Both the position numbers and the translations under genes were made by a program. From an uncultured Rhodocyclaceae bacterium (lineage in GTDB: Bacteria > Pseudomonadota > Gammaproteobacteria > Burkholderiales > Rhodocyclaceae), in contig URNG01000093.1 of NCBI GenBank assembly GCA_900549295.1, positions 1-12,578 of the forward strand: 12,578 nucleotides of DNA, read 5' to 3'. Position 1 is the first letter of the stretch. The number at the start of each line of letters is the position of its first letter. Under the pieces are notes generated by a model. The model saw only the letters and a program-made list of their open reading frames with translations. It made no database searches and was not told the origin of the DNA. Of this stretch, positions 5,639 through 12,578 are shown in pieces.

Positions 5639-8266
5639 TCAGGCCGCCAGCTTGCCTTCCACCCAGGCGCGCACCGAAGCCAGCGCCGTCGGCAGGTTTT
5701 CCGGCTGGGTGCCGCCGGCCTGCGCCATGTCGGGGCGACCGCCTCCCTTGCCGCCGATCTGCTGCGCGACGTGGTTGACCAGTTCGCCCGCCTTGAGACG
5801 CTTGGTTTCAGCCTGAGTGACACCGGCAATCAGCGTCACCTTGCCGTCGGCCACGCTGGCGAGAACGATGGCGGCGGCTTGCAGCTTGTCCTTCAATTTA
5901 TCCATCGTTTCGCGTAGCGCCGCGATGTCGGCACCGTCGAGGCAGGCCACCAGGAGTTTCAGCCCGGCAATTTCCACGGCCTGATCGGCCAGATCGTCGC
6001 CTTGGGCGCTGGCGAGCTTGGATTTCAGGCGATTGAGTTCCTTTTCCAGCTGGCGCTGGCTGTCCTGCAAGCCGACGATGCGCTCGGCGATGTCGTCCGG
6101 CTGAGTCTTGAGCAGCGCCGAGATGCCGGCGACGCGGGTGGCCTGTTCCTGCACCCAGGCCAGCGCGTTGGTGCCGGTGACGGCTTCGATGCGGCGGATG
6201 CCGGCAGCGACGCCGCTTTCGGAAACAATCTTGAACAGGCCGATGTCGCCGGTGCGCCCGACGTGGGTGCCGCCGCACAATTCCTTGGAAGTACCGATGG
6301 ACAGCACCCGCACCGCGTCGCCGTACTTTTCACCGAACAGCATCATGGCACCGGATTGCTGCGCTTCCTCGAAGCCCATGACCTCGGCCACGGTGGCGGC
6401 GTTGCCGAGGATTTCCGCATTGACGATTTCTTCCACCTCGCGGATTTCCTCGGCGCTCAGGGGCGAAGAGTGCGCGAAGTCGAAACGGGTCTTGGTCGGA
6501 TCGACCTGCGAGCCTTTCTGCTGCACGTGCTGCCCCAGCACCTGGCGCAGGGCCTTGTGCATGATGTGCGTGACCGAGTGGTTGCGGGCGGTGGCGGCGC
6601 GGGCGACGGCATCGACCCTGGCGGCCACTTCCTGGCCCAGTTTGAGGGTGCCGGTTTTCAGGACGCCGTGGTGGCCGAAAACCGCAGCCTGAATCTTGAG
6701 CGTGTCCTCCACCGCGAAAATGCCGCCCGCGCCCTTCAATTCGCCCCGGTCGCCGCACTGGCCACCGGACTCGGCGTAGAAAGGCGTGTTGTCCAGCACC
6801 ACCACGCCCAGGTCGCCTTCGCGCAGTTCATCGACCGCCGCGCCGTCCTTGTACAGCGCCAGCACCTTGCCGCGCGCTTCCAGCGATTCGTAACCGTGGA
6901 AAGTGGTGTCCGCCCCGCTGTAGTCGAGGCTTACCGCCATCTTGAACTTGCCGGCAGCCCGCGCCTGTTCTTTCTGGCGGGCCATCGCGGCGTCGAAGGC
7001 AGCGCCGTCGACGGTGACGTTGCGCTCGCGGCAGATGTCGGCAGTCAGATCGAGCGGAAAACCGTAGGTGTCGTGCAGCTTGAACGCGGTTTCGCCAGCG
7101 AACACCGTGGCGCTGCGCGCCGCCATGTCGGCCAGTTCGCCTTCGAGAATCGCCATGCCGTTTTCGATGGTGGCGAAGAAACGATCTTCCTCCTGCTTCA
7201 AGGTCGCCGTCACCTTGGCCTGGTTTTCCTTCAGTTCCGGATAGGCTTCGCCCATTTCCGCCACCAGATCGGGCACCATCTTGTGAAAGAAGGCGGCGCG
7301 CGCGCCCAGTTTGTAGCCATGGCGGATGGCGCGGCGGATGATGCGGCGCAGCACGTAGCCGCGCCCTTCGTTGCCCGGAATCACGCCGTCGGCGATCAGG
7401 AAGGAACAGGCGCGGATGTGGTCGGCCAGCACCTTGAGCGAGGGCGAATGCATGCCCGCATCGCTGGTTTCGCGGGCAGCGGCGGCGATCAGCGCCTGAA
7501 ACAGGTCGATTTCATAGTTGGCGTGCACGCCCTGCAACACCGCCGAAATGCGCTCCAGCCCCATGCCGGTATCGACCGAGGGCTTGGGCAGCGGGTGCAT
7601 CACGCCCTGCTCGTCGCGATTGAACTGCATGAAAACGTTGTTCCAGATTTCGATGAAACGGTCGCCGTCCTCTTCCGGCGACCCCGGGGGACCGCCCCAG
7701 TGCTGTTCGCCGTGATCGTAGAAAATTTCGGTGCACGGACCGCAGGGGCCGGTATCACCCATCATCCAGAAGTTGTCGGAGGCGTAGCGGCTGCCCTTGT
7801 TGTCGCCGATACGCACGATCTTTTCGGCGGGCAGGCCGATCTTTTTATGCCAGATGTCGTAGGCTTCGTCGTCCTCGGCATAGACCGTGACCATCAGCTT
7901 CTCTTGCGGCAGGCCATAGACCTCGGTCAAGAGTTCCCAGGCGTACTGGATGGCGTCGCGCTTGAAATAATCGCCGAAGCTGAAATTGCCCAGCATCTCG
8001 AAGAAGGTGTGATGGCGCGCGGTGTAGCCGACGTTTTCCAGATCGTTGTGCTTGCCGCCCGCCCGCACGCACTTTTGCGAGGAGGTGGCGCGGCTGTAGG
8101 GGCGCTTGTCGAAACCGAGAAACACGTCCTTGAACTGGTTCATGCCGGCGTTGGTGAAGAGCAGCGTCGGATCGTCGTGCGGCACCAGCGAACTGGAAGC
8201 CACGATCTGATGTCCTTTGGCGGCAAAGAAATCAAGGAATTTCTGGCGAATTTCGGCGCTTTTCAT
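5639..8266 (-). CDS. alaS: Alanine--tRNA ligase
   Basis: AlaRS charges tRNA-Ala and hydrolyses mis-made Ser- and Gly-tRNA-Ala. The 875-residue product is full length (E. coli enzyme 876). The start is the ATG at 8266 (MKSAEIRQKFLDFFAAKGH); the frame stays open to 8341 but that extension has no family match. The class II catalytic domain includes SSSLVPHDDPTLLFTNAGMN (24-43), FWMMGDTGPCGPCTEI (166-181) and VDTGMGLERI (231-240). The editing domain has its metal-binding residues: His563 and His567 (HSVTH), Cys664 and His668 (CGGTH). The C-Ala domain closes with IGGKGGGRPDMAQAGG (about 837-852). No catalytic or editing residue is missing. No strong Shine-Dalgarno is visible before the start. rfaH follows at 35 bp on the same strand. 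Confidence 0.98.
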   Translation of the reverse strand: MKSAEIRQKFLDFFAAKGHQIVASSSLVPHDDPTLLFTNAGMNQFKDVFLGFDKRPYSRATSSQKCVRAGGKHNDLENVGYTARHHTFFEMLGNFSFGDYFKRDAIQYAWELLTEVYGLPQEKLMVTVYAEDDEAYDIWHKKIGLPAEKIVRIGDNKGSRYASDNFWMMGDTGPCGPCTEIFYDHGEQHWGGPPGSPEEDGDRFIEIWNNVFMQFNRDEQGVMHPLPKPSVDTGMGLERISAVLQGVHANYEIDLFQALIAAAARETSDAGMHSPSLKVLADHIRACSFLIADGVIPGNEGRGYVLRRIIRRAIRHGYKLGARAAFFHKMVPDLVAEMGEAYPELKENQAKVTATLKQEEDRFFATIENGMAILEGELADMAARSATVFAGETAFKLHDTYGFPLDLTADICRERNVTVDGAAFDAAMARQKEQARAAGKFKMAVSLDYSGADTTFHGYESLEARGKVLALYKDGAAVDELREGDLGVVVLDNTPFYAESGGQCGDRGELKGAGGIFAVEDTLKIQAAVFGHHGVLKTGTLKLGQEVAARVDAVARAATARNHSVTHIMHKALRQVLGQHVQQKGSQVDPTKTRFDFAHSSPLSAEEIREVEEIVNAEILGNAATVAEVMGFEEAQQSGAMMLFGEKYGDAVRVLSIGTSKELCGGTHVGRTGDIGLFKIVSESGVAAGIRRIEAVTGTNALAWVQEQATRVAGISALLKTQPDDIAERIVGLQDSQRQLEKELNRLKSKLASAQGDDLADQAVEIAGLKLLVACLDGADIAALRETMDKLKDKLQAAAIVLASVADGKVTLIAGVTQAETKRLKAGELVNHVAQQIGGKGGGRPDMAQAGGTQPENLPTALASVRAWVEGKLAA

Positions 8267-8295
8267 GATGGCTCGAGGTTGAAACGAAACCTTGG

Positions 8296-8301
8296 ATTTT
8301 A
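8296..8301 (-). promoter_or_regulatory. Possible -10 element of alaS
   Basis: On the minus strand TAAAAT lies 29 bases upstream of the alaS ATG, in the spacer between the GGDEF gene and alaS. No convincing -35 element accompanies it; the nearest candidates, CAAGCC or CTGCAA, are poor or badly spaced. An alaS promoter is expected here because an apparent transcription stop hairpin lies just upstream. The exact element is a guess. Confidence 0.25.
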
Positions 8302-8363
8302 ACTCAGAATCCCCTCCTGGCTTGCAGCGACGGAACGGCACGCCGGGTTGGCCGCAGCGCTTC

Positions 8364-8392
8364 GGGGTTTTTCCGCACGCCGGAAAAACCCT
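8364..8392 (-). terminator. Perfect 11-bp hairpin after the GGDEF gene, probable terminator
   Basis: GGGTTTTTCCG (8365-8375) and CGGAAAAACCC (8381-8391) are exact reverse complements separated by a 5-base loop, CACGC. A G-T pair at 8364/8392 extends the stem. It starts 11 bases after the stop codon of the GGDEF gene and lies about 100 bases before alaS, the right place to end the signalling transcript. No run of T follows the stem on either strand, so it is not a canonical intrinsic terminator. It could instead stabilise the 3' end of the transcript. Confidence 0.5.
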
Positions 8393-8402
8393 CCGCCCTG
8401 GC

Positions 8403-9359
8403 CTACGCTGTCGATGCCGCCACGAGCTGGTCGCGCCCGGCGGCTTTGGCCCGGTAGAGGCACCGGTCGGCCTGCTCCAGCAAGCTGCCGGGCATGGCGT
8501 CGGCTGCGGGCATGACGCTCCAGGCGCCGACGCTCACGCTCATCCAGGGGCCGGCGCTGGAATCGGGATGGGGAAGATGCAGGCTGCGCACGGCATCGCA
8601 CACGCGCTGCCCGATCTGCACGACCCCCTGCATGTCGGTGCGCGGCAGGATGCAGGCGAATTCCTCGCCGCCGTAGCGCACCACCAGATCGCCCTCGCGG
8701 CGCATCTGCCGGGCCAGGGCGGCGGCCACTTGCTGCAACGCCTGGTCGCCCCGGGCGTGACCGAGACTGTCGTTGTAACGCTTGAAATGATCGATGTCGA
8801 GCAGCAACAGTCCCAGCGGCTGTCCGCCGGTCCGGTGCTGCTCCCATTCGGTGAGCAGGCGCTCGTCGAAACAGCGGCGATTGGCGATGCCGGTCAACGC
8901 GTCGATCTGCGCGATGCGTTCGAGCTGCTGACGCTGGCGCTGACTGAGGAGCTGGTTGCGCACCCGGGCGCGCAGGATGGGCGGGCGGAAGGGTTTGCCG
9001 ATGTAATCGATGGCCCCCAGATCGAGGCCGCGCGTTTCGTCGCTTTCCTCATCGGCGGCGGTGAGGAAGATGACGGTGATGTGCGCGGTGCGGGCGTCGG
9101 ACTTCAAGCGGCGGCACACCTCGAAACCATCCATGCCGGGCATGCGCACGCCGAGCAGGATCAGCACCGGCTGCTCGCTGCGCGCCAGGCGCAAGGCTTC
9201 TTCGCCGTCGTGGGCCAGAATGGGCTGGCACATGTCTTCCAGTTCGGCGGCAGCGAACATCAGGGTGAGCGGCTGATCGTCGACCAGCAACACCTTGGGA
9301 CGCGGATCGTCGTCGGGATGATCGCTCTGGCGGCGGCCACTCACGTTCGGTTCACGCAT
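8403..9359 (-). CDS. Response regulator with receiver and GGDEF diguanylate cyclase domains; phosphoacceptor Asp replaced by Gly
   Basis: This 318-residue cytoplasmic protein should make c-di-GMP from two GTP. The receiver (about 21-135) keeps the acidic pair Asp27-Asp28 (VLLVDDQ), Thr100 (FLTAAD) and Lys122 (GKPF). In the strand LILLGVRMPGMDGFE, however, residue 70 is Gly where the phosphorylated Asp is expected. The GGDEF domain (about 150-315) looks active. LLLDIDHFKRYND carries the metal and substrate residues (Asp188 onward), GGEEF is at 230-234, and the inhibitory I-site RxxD is at 221-224 (REGD). The start at 9359 is chosen because GGAGG precedes it by six bases; an upstream in-frame ATG at 9401 lies inside the kinase gene and lacks support. 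It overlaps the kinase stop by 8 bases, so the two are translationally coupled. A hairpin follows the gene. Confidence 0.95.
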   Translation of the reverse strand: MREPNVSGRRQSDHPDDDPRPKVLLVDDQPLTLMFAAAELEDMCQPILAHDGEEALRLARSEQPVLILLGVRMPGMDGFEVCRRLKSDARTAHITVIFLTAADEESDETRGLDLGAIDYIGKPFRPPILRARVRNQLLSQRQRQQLERIAQIDALTGIANRRCFDERLLTEWEQHRTGGQPLGLLLLDIDHFKRYNDSLGHARGDQALQQVAAALARQMRREGDLVVRYGGEEFACILPRTDMQGVVQIGQRVCDAVRSLHLPHPDSSAGPWMSVSVGAWSVMPAADAMPGSLLEQADRCLYRAKAAGRDQLVAASTA

Positions 9360-11796
9360 TTTCGTCCTCCGCGCTGTCTGGCTCTGCATCTGTCTCAACA
9401 CCGAACTGCGCCTGCAACCACGTCAGGGCTTGCGTTTGCTCTGTTTCGATGTCCCGCAGCAGCAAACGCACTGCTGCCAGATCGTCATCGTGCAGCGCCC
9501 GGCGCAGATTCTGGCCCAGTTGCCCCAGCCGTTTCAAGCCGGCATGGCCCGCCGTGCCGATGAGATCGTGCGCCTGTTTGCGCAGGGCTTCGAGCGGCAG
9601 CTCCGCCTGCCCTGCCAGCAGGCGGGCTTGTGTGGCCCGCTGGCGGCAATCGGCCAAAAGCAGATGCAGCATCCGGGCAAAGCGTTCGGCACCGAGCTTG
9701 TCCTGCATGCGGCGCAGGGGGCGCGCATCGAAGCGGGGATCGTCGTCGGCAGCGGCGGCGGGGTCGAGATCGGGATCGGTGTCGGAATTGCAGGCAGGGT
9801 CGAATCCGGAAGCGTCGTCGCCAGGCATCCGCGCCGCCAGCGCCGGTTGACAATGCTGGGTCAGCACGCGCCACAGCGCCTGTTCGTCGATCGGTTTGGC
9901 CACCATCCCGTTCATCCCCGCGGCTTCGCAGGCGGCGCGGTCTTCCGGGCTGGTGTTGGCCGTCATGGCGATGATGGGCAGATGTTCGAAACGCGGGTCC
10001 CGACGCAAGAGCCGGGTGGCGCTGCAACCGTCGAGTTCGGGCATCATCATGTCCATCAGCACGGCGTCGTAATAACCGTCGGCAGCCTGTTGCAGGCGGG
10101 CGATGGCATGGCGTCCGTCATGCGCCTGATCGACGGTGATGCCGGCTTCCTCGAGCAATTCACTGGCGACCAGGCGATTCAGTTCGTTGTCATCGACGAG
10201 CAGCACCCGCAGCCCATGCAGGACATTGGGCGAGGGGCGCCACGCTGCGGCCTGCGGCAGCGGCGCAGCCAGGTTTTCCGCCACGTTCACCCGCACCCGG
10301 AACCAGAACGTGCTGCCCGCGCCGGGCGTGCTCTCGACGCCCACGCTGCCGCCCAGCAGTTTGGCCAGACTGCGCGAAATCGCCAGCCCCAGCCCGGTGC
10401 CGCCATAGCGCCGGGTAATCGAGGCATCGGCCTGATGAAAAGGCTCGAACAGGGCCAGCACCTGATCCTCGCTCATGCCGATCCCATGATCCTCGACCTC
10501 GCCATACAGCGATGACTGGCTGCCGTCGCGTTGCAGCGCAAGGCGCAGAACGATCTCGCCCTTGGCGCTGAACTTGATCGCATTGTTGGCGTAATTGAGG
10601 AGTATCTGGCTGATACGCAGGGGATCGCCGAGCAGCACGGGCAGATCGTCGGCCATCTCGACGCGCAGGCGCAGCCCTTTTTCCGCTGCCTTTTCGGCCA
10701 GCATTTCGCGCACGTCCTCGAGCAGTTGCCGGGGTACGAAGGGGATGGATTCGACGGCCATGTGGCCGCTTTCGATCTTGGAAAAATCGAGGATGTTGTT
10801 GATGACTCCCAGCAGATGCTGGCTGGCGCGCAGGATCTTTTCCAGCCGCTCGCGCTGATCCGCCGCCAGTGGCCGGCGCAGGGAAAGTTGCGTCAACCCG
10901 ATGATGGCATTCATCGGCGTGCGGATCTCGTGGCTCATGGTGGCGAGAAAGGCGGATTTGGCGCGCGCCACCTGCTCCGCCTGCAATTTGGCGATTTCCA
11001 GATATTCCGCGTGCTGCAGATTGTCACGGAACACCTGGAGCGCCTGCGCCATTTCACCGACCTCGTCGTGCCGCCCAGTATGGGCGATGGTCAGGCCGTA
11101 ATCGCGCGAAGTCAGCCGGCGCATGGCCTGCGTCATTTGCCGGATCGGGTTGGCGATGTGCGTCAGCGACCACCACACCGCCAGCGCCCCCACGCACAGG
11201 AGCGCCAGCCCCACCGCCAGCGCCGTGTTGCGCAGGGTGGCCCGGGTCGTTGCGCTGAGCTGATCCGAAGTCTCCTGAAAATGGGCGACGGTCTGATCGC
11301 GCACGGCGTCCATGTTGTCGCGCAGCGCCCGCAAATCGGGATCGAACTGGTCATGGATGATGTCCAGGGCGCGATCGCCCCGCCAGCGGGCGGCCGCATC
11401 GACGATCGCTGCCGCCTGCGTGAATAAGCGCACCTGCTGCCCTTCGATGACAGCGAGCTGATCCGCCGCCTGCGGAATCAGGGGGCGGATTTCCGCCAGC
11501 TTCTGGCGGAAATCCGCCTGTTGCCTGTCCAGGTGCTGCTGCGCGGCGCGCATCCGGCTTTCTTCCTGCTCCGTCAGCACGGCAAACACCAGACGGCTCG
11601 CGTCGCTCAGATCGAGCAGCGCCGCGCCGACCAGCAGGGAAGCCTGGGCATCGCGCTCGAGCAGGGCGCGGTAATCATGATCGACCGCCCGCAACTGGAT
11701 GAGCGCATAGAGCGTGATCATCACCGCCAGGCTGCCGAGCAGCGAGAGGAGCAGGACGATCTTGCCGGTGAGTTTCAGGCGGTCGAGAATTTTCAT
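9352..11796 (-). CDS. Hybrid sensor histidine kinase (TM-sensor-TM-HAMP-HisKA-HATPase-REC-Hpt)
   Basis: An 814-residue inner-membrane phosphorelay kinase. TM1 is about 12-35. A helical periplasmic sensor (about 37-189, four-helix-bundle style) follows, then TM2 at about 190-211 and HAMP at about 212-264. HisKA has the phosphorylated His289 in SHEIRTPMNAIIG. HATPase has the N-box around Asn405, the G1 box DHGIGM (436-441) and the G2 box GGTGLGLAI (465-473). The receiver (about 529-648) has Asp582 in LMDMMMPELDG and Lys634. An Asp/Pro/Ala-rich linker (about 657-690) leads to an Hpt domain with His743 in QAHDLIGTAGHAG. All relay residues are intact. Its ATG overlaps the stop of the solute-binding gene (ATGA on the minus strand) and its stop overlaps the GGDEF gene, so the three form one coupled operon. 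The likely ligand route is the solute-binding protein; the ligand is not known. Architecture resembles BarA/TorS-type kinases. Confidence 0.96.
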   Translation of the reverse strand: MKILDRLKLTGKIVLLLSLLGSLAVMITLYALIQLRAVDHDYRALLERDAQASLLVGAALLDLSDASRLVFAVLTEQEESRMRAAQQHLDRQQADFRQKLAEIRPLIPQAADQLAVIEGQQVRLFTQAAAIVDAAARWRGDRALDIIHDQFDPDLRALRDNMDAVRDQTVAHFQETSDQLSATTRATLRNTALAVGLALLCVGALAVWWSLTHIANPIRQMTQAMRRLTSRDYGLTIAHTGRHDEVGEMAQALQVFRDNLQHAEYLEIAKLQAEQVARAKSAFLATMSHEIRTPMNAIIGLTQLSLRRPLAADQRERLEKILRASQHLLGVINNILDFSKIESGHMAVESIPFVPRQLLEDVREMLAEKAAEKGLRLRVEMADDLPVLLGDPLRISQILLNYANNAIKFSAKGEIVLRLALQRDGSQSSLYGEVEDHGIGMSEDQVLALFEPFHQADASITRRYGGTGLGLAISRSLAKLLGGSVGVESTPGAGSTFWFRVRVNVAENLAAPLPQAAAWRPSPNVLHGLRVLLVDDNELNRLVASELLEEAGITVDQAHDGRHAIARLQQAADGYYDAVLMDMMMPELDGCSATRLLRRDPRFEHLPIIAMTANTSPEDRAACEAAGMNGMVAKPIDEQALWRVLTQHCQPALAARMPGDDASGFDPACNSDTDPDLDPAAAADDDPRFDARPLRRMQDKLGAERFARMLHLLLADCRQRATQARLLAGQAELPLEALRKQAHDLIGTAGHAGLKRLGQLGQNLRRALHDDDLAAVRLLLRDIETEQTQALTWLQAQFGVETDAEPDSAEDENA
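9366..9370 (-). promoter_or_regulatory. Ribosome binding site of the GGDEF response regulator
   Basis: GGAGG on the minus strand, six bases before the ATG at 9359 and inside the last codons of the kinase gene. It supports the 318-residue product beginning MREPNVSG. Confidence 0.75.
11484..11518. repeat. Perfect 16-bp inverted repeat inside the kinase sensor-domain coding sequence
   Basis: GGCGGATTTCCGCCAG (11484-11499) and CTGGCGGAAATCCGCC (11503-11518) are exact reverse complements around a 3-base centre, CTT. Each arm also contains its own smaller palindrome (GGCGGA and TCCGCC two bases apart), so the element can fold as one long hairpin or two short ones. It encodes about residues 93-104 of the kinase (DFRQKLAEIRP), in frame and without disturbing the helix. 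Confidence 0.85.
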
Positions 11797-12578
11797 GGCG
11801 AACGTTCAGAAAGGTGGGCCTGCGCGATGGCCTGGCGCAAACGCCGGGCGGCCTCGGCATCGCTGGTGCGCCCCAGCAGGTGATCGTGCACGACCAGGTA
11901 AATCGCTTCCTTGACCGGCCCCGGATTGGCATTGCCCATGGCAATCGAACCCATCAGGGTGCGCCGCATGTTGGCCCCGCGCAGGTCGCTGATGGCTTGG
12001 CGCCCGCAATGGTCGAACGCCTCGCGCGGCACATCGACGCGGGCCGGAGCGGCTCCCGTGGCAATGTTGAGTTCCGCTTGCAAGTCGCTGCGCATCAGGG
12101 TCGAGACGAAACGCGCGCGCGTTTTTGCATCCGCCGCAGCCGCCTTGAACAGGATGTACTGGTCGCTGTTGAACAGAAACATGCCTTGCGTGTCGGGAAA
12201 ACGCAGGCACTCGAAATCCTCGCCGGCACGCCAGTTGCGAAAGCGGAATTCCCCCGCCACCCAGCTCCCCTGCACCTGCAACAAGGCGCGGCCACGGCGC
12301 ACCAGACGCGTCGCCTCATCCCAGCTACGGGTGCGGAACCCCGGATCGAGGAAACCGCGCAGCACGCTCATCCGCGCAAAAATCTGTTCCGGCAAAGGCC
12401 CGTTCAAGGCCTCGGGATCGAGTTCGAGAAAGGCGCGCCGGTAGAACTCGGCACCGCCCAGACCAGCAGCCACCGCTTCGAACAGCAAGGTATGTTCCCA
12501 GGGCGCGCCGCCCATCGCCAGCGGAATCAGGCCCGCTTGCTGCGCCCGCCGCAGCCGGCGCCGCAGGACCCGGTGGCC
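11793..12578 (-). CDS. Carbohydrate-type ABC extracellular solute-binding protein (family 1), C-terminal part
   Basis: The frame is open to the window edge, so the N-terminus, including any signal peptide, is outside. The visible 261 residues are roughly the last 60% of a ~420-residue sugar-binding protein. Family features are LIPLAMGGAPWEHTLLFEAV, GLGGAEFYRRAFLELDPEAL, the LRGFLDPGFRTRSWDEAT region, LLQVQGSWVAGEF and FLFNSDQYILFKAA, which resemble glucose/mannose-type binding proteins of the UgpB/MalE superfamily. An ATG at 12515 lies in the middle of the conserved domain (the M of AMGGAPWEH), so it is not the start. The C-terminus carries the usual helical tail (EAIYLVVHDHL, EAARRLRQAI). 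No permease or ATPase gene is adjacent downstream; a hybrid kinase follows with ATGA overlap. This suggests the protein works as a periplasmic ligand presenter for the kinase rather than only in transport. Ligand unknown. Confidence 0.85.
   Translation of the reverse strand, partial: GHRVLRRRLRRAQQAGLIPLAMGGAPWEHTLLFEAVAAGLGGAEFYRRAFLELDPEALNGPLPEQIFARMSVLRGFLDPGFRTRSWDEATRLVRRGRALLQVQGSWVAGEFRFRNWRAGEDFECLRFPDTQGMFLFNSDQYILFKAAAADAKTRARFVSTLMRSDLQAELNIATGAAPARVDVPREAFDHCGRQAISDLRGANMRRTLMGSIAMGNANPGPVKEAIYLVVHDHLLGRTSDAEAARRLRQAIAQAHLSERSP

Noticed and set aside
6002..8302. Long open plus-strand frame opposite alaS
   Set aside because: It mirrors the alaS codons, with no motif and no ribosome site. 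The minus-strand AlaRS is complete with all active-site residues.
8267..8341. N-terminal extension of AlaRS from an ATG at 8341
   Set aside because: The extra 25 residues have no match to the family start; MKSAEIRQKFLDFF at 8266 is the normal AlaRS beginning.
9360..9401. Earlier in-frame ATG for the GGDEF regulator
   Set aside because: It would overlap the kinase gene by 50 bases and lacks a ribosome site, while the ATG at 9359 has GGAGG at ideal spacing.
1..12578. tRNA, rRNA, CRISPR array, riboswitch, insertion sequence or prophage
   Set aside because: Nothing resembling their conserved sequences, spaced repeats, terminal repeats or integrase/transposase genes was seen. Coding density is near complete.

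Overview
The window looks like a GC-rich betaproteobacterial chromosome fragment. Rhodocyclales-like is my best guess, from the protein styles (PilU-type ATPase, PrmB, RfaH, AlaRS) and the strong GC bias at third codon positions. It could not be tested by search. One exception is the first ~112 bases, which encode the winged-helix start of a GntR/YtrA-type repressor of a kind common in Firmicutes. This is welded directly onto the middle of an smc gene, so it is most likely a contig-end chimera or a rearrangement breakpoint.

Layout: (1) 2-112 (+), GntR fragment. (2) 120-1958 (-), N-terminal half of the chromosome segregation ATPase SMC, cut in the hinge. (3) A 148-bp divergent intergenic region. 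(4) 2107-5100 (+), a three-gene run: PilU-type pilus retraction ATPase, PrmB (ribosomal protein L3 glutamine methyltransferase; ATGA overlap with pilU), and a spermidine-synthase-fold protein that lacks the polyamine catalytic signature. (5) 5109-8266 (-), alaS followed 35 bp later by an RfaH/NusG-paralogue antiterminator gene, which meets the plus-strand run tail to tail with only 8 bp between stops. (6) 8267-8402, a spacer holding a perfect 11-bp hairpin and the presumed alaS promoter. (7) 8403-12578 (-), a tightly overlapping three-gene signalling cassette: the C-terminal part of a carbohydrate-type ABC solute-binding protein (runs off the window), a hybrid histidine kinase with receiver and Hpt domains, and a receiver-GGDEF diguanylate cyclase.

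The most interesting part is the signalling cassette. Gene order and start/stop overlaps suggest that a periplasmic ligand-binding protein feeds a membrane phosphorelay kinase (His289, Asp582, His743), with c-di-GMP synthesis as output. However, the receiver of the GGDEF protein has Gly (codon 9150-9152, GGC) where the phosphoacceptor Asp should be, while the other receiver residues and the complete cyclase site are kept. Either the relay ends on another partner, or this is a phosphorylation-independent pseudo-receiver, or there is a single-base sequence error. The kinase gene also contains a perfect 16-bp inverted repeat inside the sensor-domain coding sequence.

The remaining genes are housekeeping. 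No rRNA, tRNA, CRISPR, insertion sequence or prophage feature was seen, and no gene-free stretch exceeds 150 bp.
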